Below are positions 24,733 through 30,764 of a stretch of DNA of 33,356 bases, in pieces. Numbering within the stretch: the stretch's first letter is position 1; each line of letters opens with the position of its first letter. Source of the stretch: a virus; IMG/VR virus record IMGVR_UViG_3300029319_000024, positions 1 to 33,356 of that record, one strand, 5' to 3'. The translations under genes and the position numbers were made by a program. A model generated the notes under the pieces. It searched no databases, was not told where the DNA came from, and saw only the letters and a program-made list of their open reading frames with translations.

Positions 24733-26222
24733 AAGTATTAAGTTTATTTGATGGTATGAGTTGTGGCCGTATCGCCCTTGATCAGCTTGGCATACCTGTA
24801 GAGAAGTATTACGCAAGTGAGATAGATAAGTATGCTATGCAAGTCAGTGCAGCAAACTATCCAGACATAGAACAAGTGGGCGATATATGTAATTTAGATC
24901 CTAAAGATTATAAAGATGTAGACCTCATGCTTGCAGGCAGTCCATGTCAGGGGTTTAGTTTTGCAGGTAAACAGTTGGCCTTTGACGATCCTAGATCAGC
25001 ATTGTTCTTTGAGTTCATACGCTTACTCAAAGCGATTAAACCAAAGTATTTCTTACTAGAGAATGTCAGAATGAAGAAAGAGTTTTTAGAGATCATAACC
25101 CAACAAGTATCAGATTGTTATGAAGCAGATGATGTTGCACCTGAGTTTAAAGACATACTTGATAATGTCATGATTAATCCTCATTTTATAAATAGCTCTT
25201 TACTATCAGCACAGTCAAGGCAAAGATACTATTGGACTAACATACCCGGAATCAAACAGCCAGAAGATAGAGGTATTGTACTTAGGGATATATTGGAAAC
25301 CGAAACAGATGAACGCCCTGTAAAAGATACTGAAAGAAATCAAAGGCACTACAAAAATGAAGATGAAAAGTCTTTGTGTATGACAGCGACTATGTATAAG
25401 GGTGCAGGCAATAATGGTATGACCTTAGTTCCACAGAAACCTATAAACAAAGAGCAGATGATAGAAACTATGACAACAAAAGAAGGTAAATCATTTTGTT
25501 TAACAGCACAATATGATGCAGCTAGACCTAACAGGAGTAGAGATAGAAAAGAAAAAACTATGATACCTGTTGATGATATGAATAATTTACCTGAAGGAAC
25601 AAGATATGTTTATGATGAGAATGATAAGTCCCATAAAATAGAAACAAAGCCCAAACAAGTAGGCGTTGCAGTAGACATCAACGGACATGACATACTCAAA
25701 CGAGTTTATAGTCCAGATGGTAAGTCGCCTACAGTCAACACTTGTCAAGGTGGTAATCGTGAGCCGAAGGTGGCCGTTCAGTCTTACAGAGAGGTGAGAA
25801 CAGATGAGGCTAAAGCAATGCGTAAGATGGTAAGGCAACAAACAGGTAAAGATCATACACCTTTCAGAGCAAAGAAATTAGAGCCTAGAAAGGATGGCAA
25901 GGTCGGAACAGTCACACCTAGTCTTAATAAAGATCATGAGATAAGTATTAAAAACTTACCTGATAAATCACAAACAATTAAGTCGCAGTATTACAAATCA
26001 TCAAGAGCAAACTTTGAAAGGCAAGGCACATTTCATGCTACAGGAGTGCAACAAGAAGACCTTACCTGGAGAAAGCTCACTCCCCTAGAATGTGAACGCT
26101 TGCAGACAGTCCCAGACAATTACACAGATCATGTGAGCAACACTCAAAGATATAAGATGCTTGGCAACGGCTGGACTGTAGAAGTTATAAAGCATATCTT
26201 TCAAAACATGGAGATAGAATGA
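24729..26222 (+). CDS. DNA (cytosine-5) methyltransferase, DNMT3-like
   Basis: A 497-residue C5-cytosine methyltransferase. Motif I FDGMSCGRIAL at 7-17, motif IV SPCQGFSFAGK (nucleophile Cys73), motif VI ENVRM (Glu111), motif VIII QSRQRYYW (162-169), and a C-terminal GNGWTVEVIKHI with motif X. The GMSCGRIALDQLG and LLENVRM wording is like eukaryotic DNMT3 and related phage enzymes. Between motifs VIII and IX lies a long insert (about 190-440) with repeated stretches rich in Lys, Thr and Asn (SLCMTATMYKGAGNNG, SFCLTAQYDAARPN), probably target recognition. The SD is GGGAG 7 bases upstream. With the other methyltransferase it probably guards phage DNA from host restriction; no partner nuclease is seen. 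Confidence 0.92.
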   Translation: MKVLSLFDGMSCGRIALDQLGIPVEKYYASEIDKYAMQVSAANYPDIEQVGDICNLDPKDYKDVDLMLAGSPCQGFSFAGKQLAFDDPRSALFFEFIRLLKAIKPKYFLLENVRMKKEFLEIITQQVSDCYEADDVAPEFKDILDNVMINPHFINSSLLSAQSRQRYYWTNIPGIKQPEDRGIVLRDILETETDERPVKDTERNQRHYKNEDEKSLCMTATMYKGAGNNGMTLVPQKPINKEQMIETMTTKEGKSFCLTAQYDAARPNRSRDRKEKTMIPVDDMNNLPEGTRYVYDENDKSHKIETKPKQVGVAVDINGHDILKRVYSPDGKSPTVNTCQGGNREPKVAVQSYREVRTDEAKAMRKMVRQQTGKDHTPFRAKKLEPRKDGKVGTVTPSLNKDHEISIKNLPDKSQTIKSQYYKSSRANFERQGTFHATGVQQEDLTWRKLTPLECERLQTVPDNYTDHVSNTQRYKMLGNGWTVEVIKHIFQNMEIE

Positions 26223-26335
26223 ACATACTACAAATGATCAAAGATTATTTAGAAGAATGCGAAAGCAGAAACGAGCTAGTAGATCCTGAGGCATTACTAG
26301 AACAAATAGAGGCATGGCAAAGTGAAGATGACTGA
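26219..26335 (+). CDS. Small acidic protein, 38 residues
   Basis: A 38-codon frame that starts in an ATGA overlap with the methyltransferase stop and ends TGA at 26335. The product is acidic and helical (DYLEECESRNELVDPEALLEQ). It overlaps the next gene by 8 bases. Stop-start coupling on both sides makes it a credible gene. No function is known. Confidence 0.5.
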   Translation: MNILQMIKDYLEECESRNELVDPEALLEQIEAWQSEDD

Positions 26336-26744
26336 GTGGCATGGTGGCAAAGGCAGTCGTGATCGCACAAAAGATCGTAATAAATTCAATGAAAGTTTTG
26401 AGAAAATATTTGGTAAAAAAAGACACAAAGGAGAGAAAGTGACAACAACAAAACGCAAGGGTGATTGTGCAAAAATTATACAAAAACGGCTGTGCAATGC
26501 AGAAAAGCCCGATTGCACATGCCCTTCTGTATCACGCATTCTTACAGGGTTTAGGTGGTTGTGCAGTTGTGCAGTTGCACATGCCTGCACATACGCACAG
26601 GCACGCTTGAAACCCCCATTCCTACAGGTATGTGCAGTTGTGCGGTTGTGCATCTCTATAGAGAACTATAGAAAGGTGTGTATTAACATACACCTTTACT
26701 TAGGAGAGATAGGTTTCTCTAAGAGAAATATAGTGAGAATTTAG
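26328..26744 (+). CDS. Conserved small phage protein with doubtful Cys-rich extension
   Basis: The first 33 residues (MTEWHGGKGSRDRTKDRNKF, then NESFEKIFGKKRH) match a small family common in phages, in which proteins are usually about 40-50 residues long. The frame stays open to 26744 (138 residues), but residues beyond about 45 are Cys-rich and unlike the family, and are coded by the 8-bp repeat array. Either the reading frame runs on by chance through a non-coding site or the gene has lost its stop. ATG at 26328 is chosen over GTG at 26322. Function unknown. Confidence 0.45.
   Translation: MTEWHGGKGSRDRTKDRNKFNESFEKIFGKKRHKGEKVTTTKRKGDCAKIIQKRLCNAEKPDCTCPSVSRILTGFRWLCSCAVAHACTYAQARLKPPFLQVCAVVRLCISIENYRKVCINIHLYLGEIGFSKRNIVRI
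26559..26653. repeat. Two triplets of 8-bp direct repeats (TTGTGCAG type) upstream of the terminase gene
   Basis: First array: TTGTGCAG (26559-26566), TTGTGCAG (26567-26574), then TTGCACAT (26575-26582). Second: ATGTGCAG (26630-26637), TTGTGCGG (26638-26645), TTGTGCAT (26646-26653). Single copies of TTGTGCA or its complement TGCACA occur near 26465, 26491, 26513 and 26586. The stretch is richer in G and C than its surroundings. Regular, phased repeats just before a terminase small-subunit gene suggest a binding array, perhaps the packaging (pac) site; an origin or operator is also possible. Confidence 0.6.
26672..26697. repeat. Hairpin-forming inverted repeat
   Basis: AAAGGTGT (26672-26679) and ACACCTTT (26690-26697) form an 8-bp stem around a 10-base loop, extendable by two inner pairs with one G-T. 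It lies between the 8-bp repeat array and the terminase gene. No U-tract follows, so a terminator is only possible. A 10-bp palindrome CTCTATAGAG sits just upstream at 26654-26663. Confidence 0.45.
26714..26728. repeat. Small perfect inverted repeat before the terminase gene
   Basis: TTTCTC (26714-26719), TAA, GAGAAA (26723-26728) form a 6-bp stem with a 3-base loop, about 18 bases before the terminase ATG. It may affect terminase translation or be a protein site; nothing decisive is seen. Confidence 0.35.
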
Positions 26745-26746
26745 AC

Positions 26747-27235
26747 ATGGCAGGAAAGAAAAAAATAACAAAGAAACAGGAGAAATTTATTGATCTCATG
26801 GTGTATCAGGATTACAACCAAACGAAGTGTGCTCATCTTGCAGGCTATGAGAATCCGGGAGTTGCTGCGACTAGGTTATTGAGTGAGCCGGGTTATGAAC
26901 ACGTGCAAGAAAAGATTAGAGATTTGAAAGCTATTCAAAGGAAGAAGAATGAAATTACTTTTGAGGGCATAGCGAATAAGTTAGCAGAGATAAGAGATGT
27001 GTCTTTAGCAGATGGGAGTTATGGGCCTGCGGTCACGGCAGAGATTGCGAGGGCAAAACTTGCAGGCCTTATGGTGGATAGAAAGGAGCTGAAGATACAC
27101 AAGATAGATAACATGAGCAGAGAGCAGTTAGAAAGTAGATTGCAAGAGTTAGTCTTGCAGAATCAGATCATACTTGGCACGGCTGAGGAAGTTAAAGATG
27201 ATAAGACTATTGAGGATCAGTCTGATCCAGAATAG
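26747..27235 (+). CDS. terS: Terminase small subunit
   Basis: A 162-residue protein. The N-terminal part (KKITKKQEKFIDLMVYQDYN, 4-23, then QTKCAHLAGYENPGVAATRL) is the helix-turn-helix region of the Terminase_2-type small subunit, which binds the packaging start site on phage DNA. A central helical section (about 60-115) would form the oligomer ring, and the acidic tail (150-162) would contact the large subunit. The repeat array directly upstream is the natural binding candidate. The large subunit is not next to it: the following genes run in the opposite direction. There is a weak SD (GTGAG, about 12 bases). The 3' end overlaps the XseB-like gene by 29 bases. Confidence 0.82.
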   Translation: MAGKKKITKKQEKFIDLMVYQDYNQTKCAHLAGYENPGVAATRLLSEPGYEHVQEKIRDLKAIQRKKNEITFEGIANKLAEIRDVSLADGSYGPAVTAEIARAKLAGLMVDRKELKIHKIDNMSREQLESRLQELVLQNQIILGTAEEVKDDKTIEDQSDPE

Positions 27236-27395
27236 CCTTAACCTTATCTTCTGCGTCCTTTAACTTGCGTTCACAATATTTTGCGACCTTGATACCTTTC
27301 TCAAAGTTTTCTACTGATTGTTCAAGTGATATGTCGTTGCGTTCTAGTTCTTGCACTAGCTTTTGCAACTCCGATAAACCTTTCTCAAACGACAT
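27207..27395 (-). CDS. xseB: Exonuclease VII small subunit-like protein
   Basis: A 62-residue protein that follows E. coli XseB over its whole length: SFEKGLSELQKLVQELERND, then a Leu-Glu-x-Ser/Ala helix, then ENFEKGIKVAKYCERKLKDA. XseB subunits wrap the large subunit XseA to make exonuclease VII, which degrades single-stranded DNA. No XseA is present here. The ATG at 27395 overlaps the stop of the preceding micro-gene (TAATG). It is the last leftward gene and overlaps the terminase 3' end. The identity by sequence pattern is good; a role with host XseA is inference. Confidence 0.85.
   Translation of the reverse strand: MSFEKGLSELQKLVQELERNDISLEQSVENFEKGIKVAKYCERKLKDAEDKVKAILDQTDPQ
27214..27228. 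terminator. Inverted repeat at the convergent gene ends, possible bidirectional terminator
   Basis: GGATCA (27214-27219), GTC, TGATCC (27223-27228) is a perfect inverted repeat lying where terS and the XseB-like gene converge. Its position fits a two-way transcription stop, but no U-tract follows on either strand and the stem is only six pairs. Confidence 0.3.
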
Positions 27396-27466
27396 TACAT
27401 TTCCTGGAACATGGCATAGACCATGAGTAGCACTATACCTACGACTGCGAATAAACTCATGTCCAT
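27395..27466 (-). CDS. 23-residue membrane micro-protein
   Basis: A 24-codon frame linking two genes: its ATG at 27466 overlaps the stop of the upstream gene (TAATG) and its TAA overlaps the XseB-like ATG (TAATG). AAAGGAG lies about 9 bases before the ATG. The product is one hydrophobic helix (FAVVGIVLLMVYAMF) with an acidic residue at each end. Double stop-start coupling with a good SD strongly suggests translation. Function unknown. Confidence 0.55.
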   Translation of the reverse strand: MDMSLFAVVGIVLLMVYAMFQEM

Positions 27467-27714
27467 TAGTCTTGCTCCTTTTTTTGTTGTGTCAAAGAAT
27501 CTTTAATTACATTCTCTGTAAAATCATCATCTAATATTTGTATTAACAGTTCAAAACCACAAGCCATACCTGTAATATTATTTTGGTTATAAGAATCAAA
27601 TTTTTTACAATCTTCTATAACTTGATCTGACATCATTTCTAAATAGTTAATTAAATATTTATGTAATACCACATAATTAATTTTTATTGTTTCTTGTTCT
27701 TGAGGTATTGCCAT
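27466..27714 (-). CDS. Hypothetical protein, 82 residues
   Basis: An 82-residue acidic helical protein with no recognised motif (LHKYLINYLEMMSDQVIEDC in the first half). Its start and stop overlap neighbouring genes by one base each. It belongs to the leftward small-gene operon. Confidence 0.65.
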   Translation of the reverse strand: MAIPQEQETIKINYVVLHKYLINYLEMMSDQVIEDCKKFDSYNQNNITGMACGFELLIQILDDDFTENVIKDSLTQQKKEQD

Positions 27715-27947
27715 TATGCTGTCCTCTGAACTGTGTATTTTTTACTGATAGGATCTCTCCAAAAACAGAACTTGCGTTCTTTGAAGTTCTTGGTATAGAA
27801 ATTCATTCGGTACTTGTAGGCCTCTTTTTTAGTAAGACCTGTTATAGCATCTCCGATCTCCAGGCTATTGAGTGCTTGGGTAAATGCGTTCCTGTATTTT
27901 TTCCTGTCGCTTACGATAGGAACATCTTTAGTTATTTTGTAGTTCAT
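27714..27947 (-). CDS. Hypothetical basic protein, 77 residues
   Basis: A 77-residue basic protein with an Arg/Lys-rich centre (KKEAYKYRMNFYTKNFKERK) and a KKYTVQRT end, suggesting contact with nucleic acid. AAGGAGAGAG lies a few bases before the ATG. No family is recognised. The stop overlaps the next start by one base. Confidence 0.65.
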   Translation of the reverse strand: MNYKITKDVPIVSDRKKYRNAFTQALNSLEIGDAITGLTKKEAYKYRMNFYTKNFKERKFCFWRDPISKKYTVQRTA

Positions 27948-27956
27948 TCTCTCTCC

Positions 27957-28142
27957 TTATGATAAATATTGTTCTAAAATTTCACGATTGTCTGATCGTT
28001 TTATTAACACTTCAAAGAGTGTATGTAATGGTGTTAATTGATTGCTAAATACATCATCTTTAATGGTATCTAGTAATTCATATATCAATTCCTGATCAGA
28101 CATTTCTTTTGGTAATATTATTTTTGCTATTTCTCTACTCAT
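27957..28142 (-). CDS. Hypothetical acidic protein, 61 residues
   Basis: A 61-residue helical, acidic protein (SDQELIYELLDTIKDDVF). The start at 28142 is chosen because AAAGGAGAGA immediately precedes it, inside the previous gene; a longer frame to 28190 lacks an SD. It overlaps the previous gene by 8 bases. Function unknown. Confidence 0.6.
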   Translation of the reverse strand: MSREIAKIILPKEMSDQELIYELLDTIKDDVFSNQLTPLHTLFEVLIKRSDNREILEQYLS

Positions 28143-28422
28143 TCTCTCTCCTTTTTTTATCAAATAGTTTCCTTTGGTATTCGTGTTCATCTAATTCCAT
28201 CATGTCCAATAGTTTTTCTGTCGTGTGTGGACTTGGAATCTTTTGTTCATGGTTGGTGTTAGACCATTGGATTAGTTCGCTGTCATCATTGTATTTGACA
28301 TGAAATTTCCAAGGCCGATCCTCGCTTTTGCGTTCATGCAGTATCATCTTAATATCCTTTCTCCACTTCTCCAAGCGAATAAGTTTGCGTTGGTATTCAA
28401 CTTTATCTTTATACTGTGTCAT
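28135..28422 (-). CDS. Hypothetical charged protein, 95 residues
   Basis: A 95-residue highly charged protein: a basic N-terminal helix (YQRKLIRLEKWRKDIKMILH), a centre with two Trp residues, and a charged C-terminal helix. GAGGAG lies about 8 bases upstream, and it overlaps the gene before it by 14 bases. No family is recognised. Confidence 0.65.
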   Translation of the reverse strand: MTQYKDKVEYQRKLIRLEKWRKDIKMILHERKSEDRPWKFHVKYNDDSELIQWSNTNHEQKIPSPHTTEKLLDMMELDEHEYQRKLFDKKRRENE

Positions 28423-28753
28423 TGTTCAGCTCCTCTTCATATTCTTTGCGTTCTTCTTCTGTTAAATTACTGAGCCATAGTTCATAGTATTCATCACTAT
28501 ACTCATCATAGATAGGCACACCCATTTTGAATTGTATGTGTGCGATCATATCCTCAACATCATTTCGGCCATACCTAGTAAAGCCACACACTTTGTTATT
28601 GACTTCGTAAAAGTGTAGCCAATTTCCATCTTTGTGTATGATCTCTCCCCATTTGTTGCATGAGTGTTCATTCTTCACAAATTCAATATCTGTGCATACC
28701 CTTTTCATCTTTTTATAAGATAAATCTTTTAATGGCTCATAATTTGTTGACAT
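28409..28753 (-). CDS. Hypothetical acidic protein, paralogue of the 28876-29250 product
   Basis: A 114-residue protein. Residues about 44-91 (NWLHF, FTRYGRN, then EYSDEYYE) align with the 124-residue product two genes upstream (NCLHF, LFRYGGN, EYEDEYAD), at nearly identical spacing, so the two are diverged copies. The C terminus is acidic. AAAAGGAGAG precedes the ATG. No named domain is seen; an acidic protein that mimics DNA or inhibits a host protein is conceivable but not shown. Confidence 0.65.
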   Translation of the reverse strand: MSTNYEPLKDLSYKKMKRVCTDIEFVKNEHSCNKWGEIIHKDGNWLHFYEVNNKVCGFTRYGRNDVEDMIAHIQFKMGVPIYDEYSDEYYELWLSNLTEEERKEYEEELNNDTV

Positions 28754-28892
28754 TTTTTCTCTCCTTTTGTTGATCTTTTTCTGCTTTAAGTAGAAATAGA
28801 TGTTGTTGTATTCGGTTTAAATTTTCTTTTGCGAACTCTAGCTCTTGTTCTGCTAGTTTGATTCGCCACTCCAAGTTATTTGGTTTTATCAT
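28737..28892 (-). CDS. Hypothetical coiled-coil protein, 51 residues
   Basis: A 51-residue helix, probably coiled coil (RIKLAEQELEFAKENLNRIQ) with a basic tail (KDQQKERKNVNK). The ATG at 28892 is chosen because GAGG lies about 9 bases upstream and it falls inside the end of the preceding gene; the longer frame to 28934 has no SD. It overlaps its downstream neighbour by 17 bases. Confidence 0.55.
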   Translation of the reverse strand: MIKPNNLEWRIKLAEQELEFAKENLNRIQQHLFLLKAEKDQQKERKNVNKL

Positions 28893-29250
28893 TTTTAATA
28901 TCCTCGCTGTTTGCTGTATCAAATAAATCTCCAACTGCTATGCTTATAACAGGAGTATCAGGATGATCATAGTCTGCATACTCATCCTCGTATTCTGAAA
29001 TGAAAGCTACATTAAATTCTTCTGCAAGAGGATCTAAAATGTAGTCTTCATTGTTGCCACCATAACGGAATAGATCAATGACATTGTCTTGCTTGTCTGT
29101 AGCAAAGTGCAAACAATTTTCTTCACAAATAAAATATCTAGTTCTTTTGCGATCTTTTTCTACAACAGTAAATCCTTGCTCTTGTAAAGATTTATTGTTC
29201 TTTATATCTGCCAAAGGTATTGGCCTTGTTGGTCTGTAATATGTTGACAT
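28876..29250 (-). CDS. Hypothetical acidic protein, paralogue of the 28409-28753 product
   Basis: A 124-residue protein with a basic N-terminal half (KDRKRTRYFICEENCLHFAT), a RYG motif at 62-64 and a strongly acidic run (EYEDEYADYDH) at about 86-96. The central 45 residues match the smaller gene downstream. Two copies of one fold two genes apart in a phage early region suggest duplication then divergence. Function unknown. Confidence 0.65.
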   Translation of the reverse strand: MSTYYRPTRPIPLADIKNNKSLQEQGFTVVEKDRKRTRYFICEENCLHFATDKQDNVIDLFRYGGNNEDYILDPLAEEFNVAFISEYEDEYADYDHPDTPVISIAVGDLFDTANSEDIKNDKTK

Positions 29251-29252
29251 AG

Positions 29253-29345
29253 TTATTTCCCCCTTATGTTTGTTTCATTTTTATAAATTGTGTATAGCAT
29301 AACTGCACTTATTATTGTGTAGCTAATTATTTCTATTATTGTCAT
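29253..29345 (-). CDS. 30-residue membrane micro-protein
   Basis: A 31-codon frame: IIEIISYTIISAVMLYTIY forms a membrane helix and KNETNIRGK a basic tail. AGGGGG lies 6 bases before the ATG at 29345, inside the preceding gene (23-base overlap). The stop is two bases before the next ATG. SD, overlap and a clean helix support expression. Function unknown. Confidence 0.5.
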   Translation of the reverse strand: MTIIEIISYTIISAVMLYTIYKNETNIRGK

Positions 29346-29493
29346 CTGACACCCCCTCTATTACTTCTTCAAATTCAAAACAACTAATATCTCCAAATTT
29401 AACATCAGATGCTAATTGCCTTCGTAATATTTTATAAGCCTCATCTTCTGTTTCAGCTTCTATTTCATCATAATAAGTTATTTTAAATATCAT
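29323..29493 (-). CDS. Small acidic protein, 56 residues
   Basis: A 56-residue acidic protein (ITYYDEIEAETEDEAYKILR) whose ATG at 29493 lies inside the end of the zinc-ribbon gene (11-base overlap), preceded by AGGGGG. Its last codons share the sequence for GVSDD with the end of that gene through a 16-bp direct repeat. Pattern YxDEIEAETEDEAY resembles small phage proteins of unknown role. Function unknown. Confidence 0.55.
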   Translation of the reverse strand: MIFKITYYDEIEAETEDEAYKILRRQLASDVKFGDISCFEFEEVIEGVSDDNNRNN

Positions 29494-29505
29494 CTGACAC
29501 CCCCT
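29342..29505. repeat. 16-bp direct repeat carrying SD and start codon
   Basis: TCATCTGACACCCCCT occurs at 29342-29357 and 29490-29505, same strand. Read leftward, each copy carries AGGGGG, the end of one gene (Gly-Val-Ser-Asp) and the ATG of the next. It is a duplicated translation-coupling signal, 148 bases apart. Confidence 0.75.
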
Positions 29506-29818
29506 TTATTTGTGCGAAGTCATTACAGTTAAAACAAAAACCATTCCGATTTGCGAAGTCTGTTATTGGACTACCACTTTGATCATGTGTAGCTACATTT
29601 AAAGACTTACACTCCAGGCAATATGGTTTTTGGTTTTTGCGATACATTTCTTTGCGAAAGTATTTTGCGTTCTCATAGTCTTGTTGTGCGTATGCGACTA
29701 TGCTATCAAGCATAGATTCAATTTTTATTTTGTTATTGAGCAGATCAAGTAGCAAATCTATTTCTGCTTCGCTATCAAATTTTTCTACCCAAGATTTAAG
29801 ATCCTCAATGCTAATCAT
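29483..29818 (-). CDS. Hypothetical zinc-ribbon protein, 111 residues
   Basis: A 111-residue protein. The N-terminal part is acidic and helical (KFDSEAEIDLLLDLLNNK). The C-terminal part has two CxxC pairs, Cys67/Cys70 and Cys95/Cys98, the layout of a zinc ribbon. AAAGGAG lies about 9 bases before the ATG. Zinc ribbons of phage early proteins often bind nucleic acid or RNA polymerase; the target here is unknown. Confidence 0.65.
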   Translation of the reverse strand: MISIEDLKSWVEKFDSEAEIDLLLDLLNNKIKIESMLDSIVAYAQQDYENAKYFRKEMYRKNQKPYCLECKSLNVATHDQSGSPITDFANRNGFCFNCNDFAQIKGVSDDI

Positions 29819-29830
29819 TTGCTTTCTCCT

Positions 29831-30361
29831 TTAAAATAAATTTCCGTTTTCATCAAACTCCCATTTGTTTGATTCAACATAGTTTAAAAATGTTTCTTTA
29901 GAAAAGTAGTCTTGATTATCTGCAAACCACATTTCAAACATTTTATTTTGTATATCTTGTGCAAAGTCGTTTATTGAATAGTTTTTAGGCCATTCAGATA
30001 TTAATTTATCTGCATAAACTTTTAGATCAGCACAAAAACAATATCCATTACCTTGATAATTTTCTAGTAATAAAGATATATGTTCTGCTCTTTTGTTAGG
30101 TGAAATATAATGATAATTAGAAGTATCTAATTTTATATAACAACTTCTATCTGAATATTCTCCATTAGATAACGAGCAATTAAATTTCATGTTTAAAGTA
30201 TCTGCAAATAATTTAAAACTATCTAGGTTTTCATCTGCCCAAGTATTTATATTATCTCCGTTATCAATCCAGAATTTTTGATATATTTTGTCGCATAGTT
30301 CATCATCTTGTTTTAAATCTTCAAGATCATAAACTGTATATTCTTTAGTTATTGTTTTCAT
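29831..30361 (-). CDS. Hypothetical phage protein, 176 residues
   Basis: A 176-residue protein. The opening (MKTITKEYTVYDLEDLKQDD) resembles phage proteins sometimes labelled antitoxin of a toxin-antitoxin stability system, but no toxin gene is seen and the label is weak. It is rich in Tyr, Asn and Asp. The ATG at 30361 is chosen because GAGGAGAAAG lies just upstream; it overlaps the preceding gene by 17 bases. A frame to 30394 has no SD. Confidence 0.6.
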   Translation of the reverse strand: MKTITKEYTVYDLEDLKQDDELCDKIYQKFWIDNGDNINTWADENLDSFKLFADTLNMKFNCSLSNGEYSDRSCYIKLDTSNYHYISPNKRAEHISLLLENYQGNGYCFCADLKVYADKLISEWPKNYSINDFAQDIQNKMFEMWFADNQDYFSKETFLNYVESNKWEFDENGNLF

Positions 30362-30764
30362 TTGCTTTCTCCTCATAACCAAAGACTTCATCATTTACAC
30401 TTCTAATATCTGCGACCATATAGTTGAAGTCATACTCTTGTTGTTCGTATTCAGGAGCAAACTCTCTATCAACTATCTCCCAATTTTCTACGACATAAAC
30501 TCCGTTATCAAAGTTATCAGTATCAAGCTGTTTATAAGTGCCTACTCCAATAGATAGTGTTCCACCGATATAATTTCCCATGATCTGCGATAGCCTTGCG
30601 ATCGCATAACTTGGATCATTTTGACACCTAACTCCATATAATTTGGCTACATGGAGTAAAGGCTCTACTGAATCTCTGCCACCATTCCAATGAAGATATA
30701 GCGACTGCCAATCTTCTTGCGGTGTGTCATTTTCTTTTATTGTTATTACTGCTCTATTACCCAT
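30345..30764 (-). CDS. Conserved phage/plasmid hypothetical protein (MGNRAVI family)
   Basis: A 139-residue protein with the hallmark opening MGNRAVITIK and then LYLHWNGGRDSVEPLL (22-37), found in many phage and plasmid proteins of unknown function. The middle is Gly-rich and the tail acidic. AAAGGAG precedes the ATG. The conserved HWNGG motif suggests a binding pocket, but no reaction is known to me. Confidence 0.75.
   Translation of the reverse strand: MGNRAVITIKENDTPQEDWQSLYLHWNGGRDSVEPLLHVAKLYGVRCQNDPSYAIARLSQIMGNYIGGTLSIGVGTYKQLDTDNFDNGVYVVENWEIVDREFAPEYEQQEYDFNYMVADIRSVNDEVFGYEEKANENNN

Noticed and set aside
26297-26653. 118-codon minus-strand frame over the 8-bp repeats
   Set aside because: His/Ala/Cys-rich product that simply reads the repeat array, with no SD and no similarity to known phage proteins.
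26654-26672. Single-subunit phage RNA polymerase promoter (CTATAG-like words)
   Set aside because: Two CTATAG words occur, but no longer consensus repeats elsewhere and no phage RNA polymerase gene is in the window.
29831-30361. Toxin-antitoxin pair
   Set aside because: Only a loose resemblance of the N terminus to proteins labelled antitoxin; no toxin-like neighbour was found.
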